A stretch of 64,000 nt of DNA from contig CAMNSS010000011.1 in the NCBI GenBank assembly GCA_946555345.1, forward strand, positions 1 through 64,000. Direction: 5' to 3'. Origin of the DNA: an uncultured Eubacterium sp. (GTDB lineage Bacteria; Bacillota; Clostridia; Peptostreptococcales; Anaerovoracaceae). Shown piece by piece: positions 57,501-64,000 of this stretch. The position numbers and the translations under genes were made by a program. Under the pieces are notes generated by a model. The model did no database searches and had not been told where the DNA came from. It saw nothing but the letters and a program-made list of their open reading frames with translations. The first letter of the stretch is position 1. Every line of letters starts with the position of its first letter.

Positions 57501-60500
57501 TTGGAAAAAATCAATGCCATCGGCGTTGTTGCAGACATAAAGAGCGATAGATTTAAAGGCATGACAGATGAACAAATTATTGATGAAGTTATGCCGGAGT
57601 TTAGAAAAAGAGGAGCAGGCGTTGACAGAACGGGGCTTGGATTTATCAGTTTGAAGGAAACGTTCGTTAATAACAGCCTGAATTATTTAGGCGGAGAGGC
57701 AGAGTATGCCGCATTTGCTGCAATTCCAAACGTTTTAAAAAAAGGTATGGAGATTAGGGATGCAGGATATGAAGCCAGCGGGCATAATGCTGCACTTGCT
57801 GCACCAGTGGTGATAGATGGTAAAACGGGGATTATCGGGGCCGCAGTAAAAGAAACAAAAGAAAATGAATATAAGGTCCACAGGATTCTTATGCCGGATG
57901 GCACGGAATATGTTTTTCATGATAGTATATTCGATCCCGATGGAAATGACAGGGAACAGTTTTCCCTCCCAGCTCCCGACGCCGTGAACGACTACATCAA
58001 TGCACATGAAACGGAATTCGTGGAAGCGCCGCCGGTGAGGGATTATGAGCGGGAAGGCGCAGAGCTGAGGGAGCAGTCCATAGGGGAGCTGCAGGAGCAG
58101 GTGAAGAAGCTGCGGCAGGGTAAGCGCTTAACGCACGGCAAGGTTTTTGACAAGGCTTCCGTGGAAGAGGAACTGAACAGCCTGGTGCGTACGCTCATGA
58201 GCCACAGCGAAGGGACGGCGAACAAAACAGACCACAGGCTGGTGAAGATGCTTGCCGAAAACGCTTCCTCCGTTTATACGGCGATGAAGGACGGGGACAT
58301 TGCGGGGGCGGCGAATACCGCATGGTATGCGGCACGGGATGCAGTGGAAAACCTGCGGCTCGTGGATGATTGGGCTTTCCGTGAATACAAGGAACTGCGG
58401 GACGTGATGCGGACGACCGCTGTCACGGTATCGGAAGCAGGCAGGGGCGATATTCCGGACTTTGCGGATTTCAGGCGCAAGAACATGGGGCGGCTGCGGC
58501 TCGTCGACCGGGGAGGGATTCCCGTGGACACGCTTTACATGGAGCTTTGTGAGGCGTACCCGGAATTATTTTCAAAAGACGTTACCCATTCGGCAAGCCA
58601 GCTCGTGGCAATGGCAGACATAAGGGCGCAGCTAGAGCCTTATGACATCATGCTCTCTGCGGAGGAGACAGGACAACTTGTGAAGGAAGCCGCACACGAT
58701 CTCCTGGACATAGCTGCCAGGGGAAAGCCGTGGAAGTCATGGGCGGACAGGAAAACGGAATGCTATGACGGGAAACTGAAAGCCATGAAAGTGCGGCAGG
58801 CAGAGGCATTGCGGAACGTGAAAATCAGGGAACGCATGGGGGCGGTGCGCATGGTGGACAGGCAGAACCTAAAGCATCGGGAATGCAAGCAGAAGGACAG
58901 GAAGGAGCATATCAGGCAGTTTGGGAGCATACAGGAAAATTATGAGTGGCTTTCGGGAAGGCTCTTGAATCCTGCGGACGACAAGCACATCCCGGAGGGG
59001 TTCAGGACAACTGTGGCACGTCTTTTGCAGCAGACCGGCCTCCGGACGGAATGGTCGAAGAGCCTTGAAAAAAAGTACGGGAAAGCACAGAAAACGCTGC
59101 AGATGGGCGAGCTAAAGCGGCAGTTTGCCGAAATTGCCAAAGAGGACGGCAGCGGGATATTTGAGTACGACAGGCAAATATTTGAGCTGATGGACGTTCT
59201 TTCCGAAAAACTGGAAGGGAAGCCCATTGAACAGGCGACAAATGAAGAACTGGCATCCATTGACACGCTGCTAAAGGCAATCGCAAGCAATGTGAGGAAT
59301 TATAACCGTGCATTCACTGATGGGATCAAGGAGGAAATTTCAGGGCTTGCGGGCAGGTCGATTGACGCTGCAAAGAAACATATTGAAAAACATGGAAACC
59401 GCAGTGAACGTTCCGGCGCGATGGGAGGGATGGACATATTCCCGAATGAATCGATGGTCACGCCGAGGGACTTCTTTGAGCAGATCGGCGGGATGGAGGA
59501 GATCTTTCTTGCCATGAGGAAGGGCATGGACAAGCACGTTGACAACCTCACGAAAGCGAGGGGTTTTTTCGATGAAATTTTCACGCCATACCATAAAGGA
59601 ACAGCGTTAAGGAAACAGGCAAAGCCGGGGAGCAGGATAGAGGGATGGCGGGATGGCTCGCAGATGCACAGAATCGAACTTGCATCCGGGCGGAGCATCA
59701 GCCTAAGCCCAGCGCAGGTGATGTCGTTTTACTGCCTTTCCAAAAGGGAACAGGCGCAGGGTCATATCCTGGGTTCGGGCGTGGTGGCAAGCCGGGTGGA
59801 CAATGCATCAAAATTAAAGCAGTTCTTCGGCGCAAAAGTGCAAACCGCGGGTTCTGCCGTGATGGTAAGCCCTGCTGATGTGGAGAAAATCATCGCCCTT
59901 CTGACGCCGGAACAGCGGCAAATGGCGGACAGGCTGCAAGGCTACCTGGACAGCGAGTGCGCAGGGTGGGGCAACGAAGCATCCATGAGGCTTTACGGGT
60001 ACAGGAAGTTCACGGAAAAGGACTGCTTCCCGCTCAAGTCCGCTGACCAGTACCTTGACAGCAGTTTTGAGGGAAGGCGGGCCGCAGAACGGATAAAGGA
60101 TTTTGGGTTTACGAAGGGGACTGCCGTAAATGCGAATAACCCGGTTGTAATCGATGACATATTCTGCGTGGTTTCCGATCACATAAATAAAATGAGCCTG
60201 TATAATGCCTTTGCCGCCCCGATATCTGATTTCACAAGGGTATACAATCATAAAACAAGGGATGGCGAGGGGCATATGACGGGGTCTGTCAAATCATCCA
60301 TTGAAGACGCTTACGGAAGGAAGGCGGTAAGCTACATCGACAACTTTTTAGCTGATGTCAATGGTATTGCGCAGATGAGGACGGAAGATATGATGCGGTT
60401 TGCCAGTAAGCCGCTGGCAAACAACAAGAAGGCAACCATCGGCGGAAACATTTGGGCCGCTTCACAGCAGCCTGCGGCAATCATGCGGGCGTTCATGCTG

Positions 60501-62507
60501 ATCAGCCCGCGCTATTTTGCCAATGGGAAAATAAACACTGCAAAGAACCTCCAGGACATGAAGGCGCATTGCCAGATCGCCCGCTGGAAGTCATGGGGAC
60601 ACAACCAGGCGGATATGGCAAGGGACATTGGCGACATTATGATGAACAATGCGTGGATGCGCCTTGATGCGTTGGCGATGGAGCTTTACGGGAAACTGGA
60701 TGACCTTACCTGGCCGGCCATTTGGGCGGCAGTCAGGAGTGAGACGGAAGCCAAGCATCCAGATGTCGCAGTTGATTCGGAAGAATTTTATGCGATTTGC
60801 AATGACAGGGCTTCTGAGATTTTCGACAAAACGCAGGCCGTCGATTCAGTTTTTCACCGCTCGCAGGCAATGCGGAACACGGATACCATGAACGGGGCAA
60901 TGGCCTCTTTTATGGCAGAACCGATGCGCACTTTTAATATGGTGCGTATGGAATTTGTCCAGGCAAGGGAGCTGTGGAAAGATGGCGAGGCGGGGAAAGC
61001 TGCGCAGAAAGCCAGCAGGGCGATGACGGTATTCACGATGAATGTTGCGTTATGCGCTGTCGCTGCTGCCATTGTGGATGCGCTCCGCAGCAGGACTGCG
61101 GGCGATGATGGGAAAGAAGACGGCTGTCTTGAAAATTTCATCGAAAACTTCGAGGACAGCATGAACCCGCTGAATATGATTCCGCTGGCAGAGAAATTTT
61201 CGGGGGTTACCGGCGGGTGGGATTCACAGAACATGGAGCTGGAAGGGTATGCATCTCTCGTACAGTCGGCAATCGGGCTTGTCAAGGCGGACGACCCGGC
61301 GAAAGCCTTTCGGGAGCTTGCGGAAAGCATGGGGCTGGTGTTCGGCATTCCTGTAAAGAACGTCCTGCGGGATGCGAAAGCGGTCTTCAATGCGTTTGGG
61401 CTCAATGCCTTTGCCGCAGAAGCAGGCTGCGGGGAAACGCTTTCCAGGGAGAAAGAACCGCTCATGGATAAATGGGCTGCTTTGTTTGGCGGGAAGGCTT
61501 CCGGAAGGGACGGGGAAACTGGCGGGGAAAACAGGGATGAATCAGATTCGGAATACTATGGGATTTATGCTGGCAGCAAAGAAAGCTTGTGGGATAAAAT
61601 CACTGACAAGACTTATTCAGAACGGAAACAGGAGGACAGGGAAAAACGGGTTTCGGATATTGAAAAGAACGTCAAAGGGCTTTCCGGCGGTGAGCGGGAT
61701 GAGGCCATATGGAAGGCGGTCACGAAAAATTACATCCGCTATGTGGAGGATGGCGAAATGGATGTCTTGCGGGAGATGCGATGGACGCTCGATAGATTAG
61801 GCGGGAACGTGGACAAGTTTGACGAGAGCATCCTTAGCAAAGTGAAAACAGCGTACAAGAAGAACATCGGGGGCGACCTTGGGATGCTGGCCATGTATGC
61901 TGAATACCTTCTTGGGCAGGGATTTACGGAGGAGAAGATCAGTAGCGGGATCATTGCCAACAGCGAGACGGCGAAGAAGTTCCAGAAACAGGTGTGCTTA
62001 AATGACTGTAATGCCGCCGCAGATGCGTTGGCGGATTTGATTTCTGCCGGGATTATGGAAAACGACATCTATGCGTTGTATGATAACAGGACCAAGGCTA
62101 TTGATGCTTCGGATTATTCCAGCGGAACGTTCCTTGCGCCCGTGTCGGGCAGGATTTCGTCGGGGTACGGATACCGGGATGCGCCGTCGGCCAGGGCTTC
62201 TTCTTTGCGTCAGGCAATCGATATTGCCGCACCTGCTGGAGCGGATGTCGTTGCTGCGGATGGCGGTCAGGTGACGAAGGCAGGCTGGAGCAGCGGGTAT
62301 GGCTGGACGGTGGAAATCCTCCACGGCAACGGTCGTTACACCAAGTACAGCCATTTGCAGGGTTACGCCGTGCAGAAGGGTGATGTTGTCAGACGAGGGC
62401 AGCTCATCGGCTATGTGGGAAGCACCGGGGTTTCAATGGAGCCGCATCTCGATTTCAAGGTCAAGGAAGGCGGGCAGTGGGTGAATCCGATGGATTATTT
62501 GCAGTAA
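54534..62507 (+). CDS. Giant polyvalent virion protein with degenerate M23 domain
   Basis: This 2657-residue protein is the largest gene. Order of parts: helical N-terminus; small-residue-rich hydrophobic region (about 258-316); zincin-like helix HEITR at 816-820 (third ligand Arg instead of His); a domain like those in phage polyvalent proteins (LPD3/PBECR type, about 970-1145); long helical stretches; an LPD38-like part (about 1965-2290) with a possible transmembrane helix near 2163; and a C-terminal M23 lysostaphin-like fold (about 2533-2657). In M23 the metal ligands read Arg2559, Asp2563, His2607, His2638, Asp2640, so two canonical histidines are lost. It is probably ejected with the DNA, as in other short-tailed phages. 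Domain names are from pattern memory. Confidence 0.75.
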   Translation: MAGKRNIGRLRKAVRKENTAEAIKNAGQAAVRAGKSAVVANTVKQGSSAVRQVAQNEGKKYAGTGRSGKQSIPEDSANRVRNPRLDALLEKYEKTKKDQGFLSAMEKYRNKDFLFMRNGENGSERNKPISIAEIRETTKKMREEMAKAQTSTDSEEGRLRNLTEGNLRQIAGSHVKTLGAIVEGSETNIVPASAGSIASPLVGLKYSQVEESRKNAQKESGKAMSEFGSSQIDKGAEKIKKGKEGLNWAEAFLADLYGEALGLGADALAGPLSGAAMFSRSFGSAYDRAEKEGATPLQAGIYGISMGGVDAGLGKLTKVAKPLRKLYGKDAGDDVIDTLLNKVSGKMVSQKGKDIVWHGGKAGVSALTEALEEMVAEGLEPSIANQIYAEAAGIPHETSAKDILYAGLLGSALGGSHSGVTQAWGYSQGRKVRDVFGEEGTKELAKKAAAADEDSGTGLVATAMEKMIETGQGIAAGQAKELYKAAYQQEVKDLERAELARRSSERIIRGENLVPPTITDRETGKEILNVNTARLFDEKKMQAAEAVKAMQLPGAKAGQIVESVARIETGVAGVDDVNLFTVPNQEAREAYTAVTGKTLPGTNKGTREALYETIAVNRVNSARMETENHIDRMRGVIEQNMTQDYESAGQETFAQVFGKVDVRDVPQVEDAAVTFDGFYRAGRNGIDYVDVASIENPAYQNVSPGVKQAAWDAGRQDAFIASDTAKGLQLKLGQSLRENRVQTGTQGTQGRVTAELPPEGKALLKASDQGMFRALARTFGLDIHIVEEEGVDGVYRDGEAWLSVDADRGLSSVLAHEITRQMEVYAPEEYDKLKDLVQADWAKRDDMDETAGEKKSQYAESGVEQPHKGDFDDIIANSVYEMIQDKAFANEMCRHHRDIAQPVLDAVKTVQKKLRIVLAEGERFTQKQNAALFSNLDILKDSESIWADGLMRTAQNWDAAGQAGVFGNVKRYPANMSKDSPIKRQIQENLEKINAIGVVADIKSDRFKGMTDEQIIDEVMPEFRKRGAGVDRTGLGFISLKETFVNNSLNYLGGEAEYAAFAAIPNVLKKGMEIRDAGYEASGHNAALAAPVVIDGKTGIIGAAVKETKENEYKVHRILMPDGTEYVFHDSIFDPDGNDREQFSLPAPDAVNDYINAHETEFVEAPPVRDYEREGAELREQSIGELQEQVKKLRQGKRLTHGKVFDKASVEEELNSLVRTLMSHSEGTANKTDHRLVKMLAENASSVYTAMKDGDIAGAANTAWYAARDAVENLRLVDDWAFREYKELRDVMRTTAVTVSEAGRGDIPDFADFRRKNMGRLRLVDRGGIPVDTLYMELCEAYPELFSKDVTHSASQLVAMADIRAQLEPYDIMLSAEETGQLVKEAAHDLLDIAARGKPWKSWADRKTECYDGKLKAMKVRQAEALRNVKIRERMGAVRMVDRQNLKHRECKQKDRKEHIRQFGSIQENYEWLSGRLLNPADDKHIPEGFRTTVARLLQQTGLRTEWSKSLEKKYGKAQKTLQMGELKRQFAEIAKEDGSGIFEYDRQIFELMDVLSEKLEGKPIEQATNEELASIDTLLKAIASNVRNYNRAFTDGIKEEISGLAGRSIDAAKKHIEKHGNRSERSGAMGGMDIFPNESMVTPRDFFEQIGGMEEIFLAMRKGMDKHVDNLTKARGFFDEIFTPYHKGTALRKQAKPGSRIEGWRDGSQMHRIELASGRSISLSPAQVMSFYCLSKREQAQGHILGSGVVASRVDNASKLKQFFGAKVQTAGSAVMVSPADVEKIIALLTPEQRQMADRLQGYLDSECAGWGNEASMRLYGYRKFTEKDCFPLKSADQYLDSSFEGRRAAERIKDFGFTKGTAVNANNPVVIDDIFCVVSDHINKMSLYNAFAAPISDFTRVYNHKTRDGEGHMTGSVKSSIEDAYGRKAVSYIDNFLADVNGIAQMRTEDMMRFASKPLANNKKATIGGNIWAASQQPAAIMRAFMLISPRYFANGKINTAKNLQDMKAHCQIARWKSWGHNQADMARDIGDIMMNNAWMRLDALAMELYGKLDDLTWPAIWAAVRSETEAKHPDVAVDSEEFYAICNDRASEIFDKTQAVDSVFHRSQAMRNTDTMNGAMASFMAEPMRTFNMVRMEFVQARELWKDGEAGKAAQKASRAMTVFTMNVALCAVAAAIVDALRSRTAGDDGKEDGCLENFIENFEDSMNPLNMIPLAEKFSGVTGGWDSQNMELEGYASLVQSAIGLVKADDPAKAFRELAESMGLVFGIPVKNVLRDAKAVFNAFGLNAFAAEAGCGETLSREKEPLMDKWAALFGGKASGRDGETGGENRDESDSEYYGIYAGSKESLWDKITDKTYSERKQEDREKRVSDIEKNVKGLSGGERDEAIWKAVTKNYIRYVEDGEMDVLREMRWTLDRLGGNVDKFDESILSKVKTAYKKNIGGDLGMLAMYAEYLLGQGFTEEKISSGIIANSETAKKFQKQVCLNDCNAAADALADLISAGIMENDIYALYDNRTKAIDASDYSSGTFLAPVSGRISSGYGYRDAPSARASSLRQAIDIAAPAGADVVAADGGQVTKAGWSSGYGWTVEILHGNGRYTKYSHLQGYAVQKGDVVRRGQLIGYVGSTGVSMEPHLDFKVKEGGQWVNPMDYLQ

Positions 62508-62611
62508 GGGCTGGCATATGGGGGCGGATGATAATATCATGAGCGAGCGAAAGCGGCTTGCCGCGGACTTCCTAAAGGCTCTGTTGGGGTTAGCGGAAAG
62601 GCGTGGTGCGC

Positions 62612-62680
62612 ATGGCGGAATACATATTTGGTGTAATCTGCCTTGTAATTCTTTACAGGATTGTGAAGGAAATAAAATAG
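62612..62680 (+). CDS. Possible 22-residue phage membrane peptide
   Basis: ATG 62612 lies behind GGAAAGGCGTGG and opens 22 codons: MAEYIFGVICLVILYRIVKEIK, a hydrophobic helix with a basic end. A longer frame (from 62518) overlaps it in another phase and looks less protein-like. Tiny peptides of this sort are often found near phage lysis genes. Evidence is limited to the start site and composition. Confidence 0.3.
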   Translation: MAEYIFGVICLVILYRIVKEIK

Positions 62681-62710
62681 CCGCCCTTGCTTGATGCCCA
62701 TCGGCGGCTA
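62678..62710. other. Hairpin downstream of the giant gene
   Basis: TAGCCGCC (62678-62685) and GGCGGCTA (62703-62710) form a perfect 8-bp stem with a 17-nt loop. There is no T-run, so it is not a standard terminator. A second short stem (AAGCCG/CGGCTT) follows near 62727-62746. The stretch from here to 62809 holds no convincing gene. Confidence 0.4.
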
Positions 62711-62809
62711 TATGCTTATGATGTGGAAGCCGTTCTCACCGGCTTTCCTCTTGATGCCATTATAGCAGACAAGGGGATAGCGTTCAACGTGAACTATAAT
62801 AAGAAAATG

Positions 62810-62838
62810 CCTTGGGGGCGAAAGCTCCCAGGTTTTTT
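62810..62838 (+). terminator. Terminator after the ejection-protein unit
   Basis: CCTTGGGGGC and GCTCCCAGG flank a GAAA-type loop, with one bulge and one wobble, and are followed by six T residues. It ends the transcript carrying the giant gene and precedes the fibre unit at the right edge. Confidence 0.65.
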
Positions 62839-62873
62839 GTTATTGTGGGGGAAATGGAAAGGAGGGGCAAGGG

Positions 62874-62990
62874 ATGTTTAAATTTGCTGAAAAAATGGTG
62901 GAAGACCGCATCAGTGCGGGCAGCCAGGACAGTTGCATAGGCGGCGAAAGTATGGATTGGCATATCCATGCCGCAGACAGGCAGAAGTAA
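62874..62990 (+). CDS. Small phage protein (38 residues)
   Basis: ATG 62874 follows AAAGGAGGGG at good spacing and opens 38 codons (MFKFAEKMVEDRISAG ... WHIHAADRQK). The product is soluble and His/Asp-containing. I recognise no family. The strong ribosome binding site right after a terminator is its main support. Confidence 0.35.
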   Translation: MFKFAEKMVEDRISAGSQDSCIGGESMDWHIHAADRQK

Positions 62991-63109
62991 TGCAGGACGT
63001 TAGATATCAACTTTACAATTTGTAAAAGGCTGAGCCAAAACATAACCGGCTAAAAGGGCGGATGGCTTTGCCAAAATGCGATGGAGGAAATGAAAACAGG
63101 AGGTAAGGA

Positions 63110-64000
63110 ATGGTAATAGATTTTAAGGTAAGAAATCAGGCGATATATTGCGACAGCCACCGTTTCGTGGCGGCGGATTCCGTGGGGTTCTTGAAAGCGA
63201 GGTTTGCTTTTGATGGGGACTGGACGGGGTATACGATAACCGCAACGTTTACAAACCTGGACACAAAGGTAAGCAAAAGAACATTGCTTGATGAAACATA
63301 TGCCTGCGAAGTCCCGCATGAAGTGCTGGCAGGGAAAGGAAGGCTGAACGTCTATGCCGAGGGGACGCGCGGCGGATCGGTAGCCACCACGGCAATGATG
63401 AAGCGCCCGCTCCCGATTAAAGAAAGCGGGAGGCGGGAAGCGGGGGGAAGCATCCCGCCGACGTCGGACATTTACCAACAGGTCATGGACAAGCTGAACG
63501 GCTTTGAGGAGGGCGAAGGGCTGAAGGGGAAAATCGCGGAAGCCGTAGAACTGTATTTCATGGAGCATCCCCCTTCAGGCGGCGGCACGGGGATACAGTC
63601 CGTCGGGATAGATGAAGGCGGGCATTTAATCGTAACGCTGGCCAGCGGCGAAACAATCGACGCAGGGATTCTGCCGAAAGGCGAACCGGGAGCAGACGGG
63701 TACACGCCGTCCATAGAAGTGGAAACCGACACGGATGTGGAATACAGGCTGAACATCGTGAACAAAGACGAAACAATCACCACGCCGAACCTGCGGAATG
63801 ACAGCACGCCGGTGGGGACTATCATAAGCTATATGGGAATGACCGCTCCTTCTGGGTATCTGGCCTGCGACGGCGCACAGCATCCGATGGCGGACTATCC
63901 CGTTTTGGCGGAACACTTCAAGGCGCAGTTTGGTTCTGCGAACTATTTTGGCGGTGACGGCGCTGAAACGTTTGCCGTCCCTGACCTGCGCGGCGAGTTC
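63110..64000 (+). CDS. Tail fibre protein with collar domain (partial, runs off the edge)
   Basis: From ATG 63110, behind AGGAGGTAAGG, the frame stays open for 297 codons to the end of the window. The N-terminal part (MVIDFKVRNQAIYCDSHRFVAADSVGFLKARF) is a BppU-like baseplate domain. A coiled-coil/linker, then a short collagen-like GEPGADGYTP, leads to a phage tail-collar domain (VGTIISYMGMTAPSGYLACDGAQHP ... FAVPDLRGEF) that is cut by the window edge. It is a second receptor-binding protein and an intact counterpart to the broken collar gene at 51830-52236. Confidence 0.85.
   Translation, partial: MVIDFKVRNQAIYCDSHRFVAADSVGFLKARFAFDGDWTGYTITATFTNLDTKVSKRTLLDETYACEVPHEVLAGKGRLNVYAEGTRGGSVATTAMMKRPLPIKESGRREAGGSIPPTSDIYQQVMDKLNGFEEGEGLKGKIAEAVELYFMEHPPSGGGTGIQSVGIDEGGHLIVTLASGETIDAGILPKGEPGADGYTPSIEVETDTDVEYRLNIVNKDETITTPNLRNDSTPVGTIISYMGMTAPSGYLACDGAQHPMADYPVLAEHFKAQFGSANYFGGDGAETFAVPDLRGEF

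Noticed and set aside
62687-62881. 64-codon frame across 62687-62881
   Set aside because: It reads through the terminator at 62810-62838 and starts at TTG with no ribosome binding site.

Overview
The window looks like a chromosomal segment of a low-to-mid GC Gram-positive bacterium (Bacillota, class Clostridia). The evidence is an mraZ-led division and cell-wall cluster, a SpoU methyltransferase-pheS-pheT-zapA-mutS2 series, strong purine-rich ribosome binding sites and Gram-positive-type promoters. ftsZ is followed directly by a methyltransferase and pheST instead of spoIIGA-sigE, and murE and ftsA are missing from the cluster. A non-sporulating lineage such as the Christensenellales would fit, but I cannot prove that from this sequence.

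Region 1 (1-26.8 kb) is core chromosome. A small lipoprotein on the minus strand is followed by about 0.7 kb of non-coding DNA. Then comes the dcw cluster on the plus strand: mraZ, rsmH, ftsL-like, class B PBP, murF, mraY, murD, ftsW, murG, murA, ftsQ/divIB, ftsZ. Next are an rRNA methyltransferase, pheS, pheT, zapA, mutS2, argS, a radical SAM protein and a TPR protein. Together these make lipid II, polymerise septal peptidoglycan and assemble the Z ring, with translation and repair genes appended.

Region 2 (26.9-27.4 kb) is a three-gene tRNA operon (Asn-GTT, Leu-TAA, initiator Met-CAT) with a textbook promoter and a terminator. It marks the left edge of a prophage.

Region 3 (27.4 kb to the right edge) is a large prophage that runs out of the window. 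Leftward genes are a tyrosine integrase, a membrane protein with an Ada-like Cys motif, an ImmA-type protein and a CI-type repressor. A divergent promoter region with operator repeats separates them from rightward early genes: a Cro-like protein, small HTH proteins, a Sak3/DUF1071 annealing protein, a YqaJ-like nuclease, HNH, a replication initiator with an internal putative origin, SSB and a resolvase-like nuclease. Late genes follow: terminase small and large subunits, P22-like portal, a Prp-type cysteine protease, scaffold, N4-gp56-type capsid, several adhesin or fibre genes, a gp10-like protein, a tail-collar gene broken by one base, tandem tip paralogues, and a 2657-residue polyvalent ejection protein ending in a degenerate M23 domain. 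No tape-measure or tail-tube gene is visible, which points to a short-tailed (podovirus-like) virion. A second, apparently intact collar-domain fibre gene runs off the right edge. The lysis genes and attR are presumably beyond it.

The most interesting points are the phage-encoded Prp-like protease paired with matching N-terminal motifs in both scaffold and capsid, the broken collar gene with an intact relative downstream, and the metal-ligand losses in the giant virion protein.
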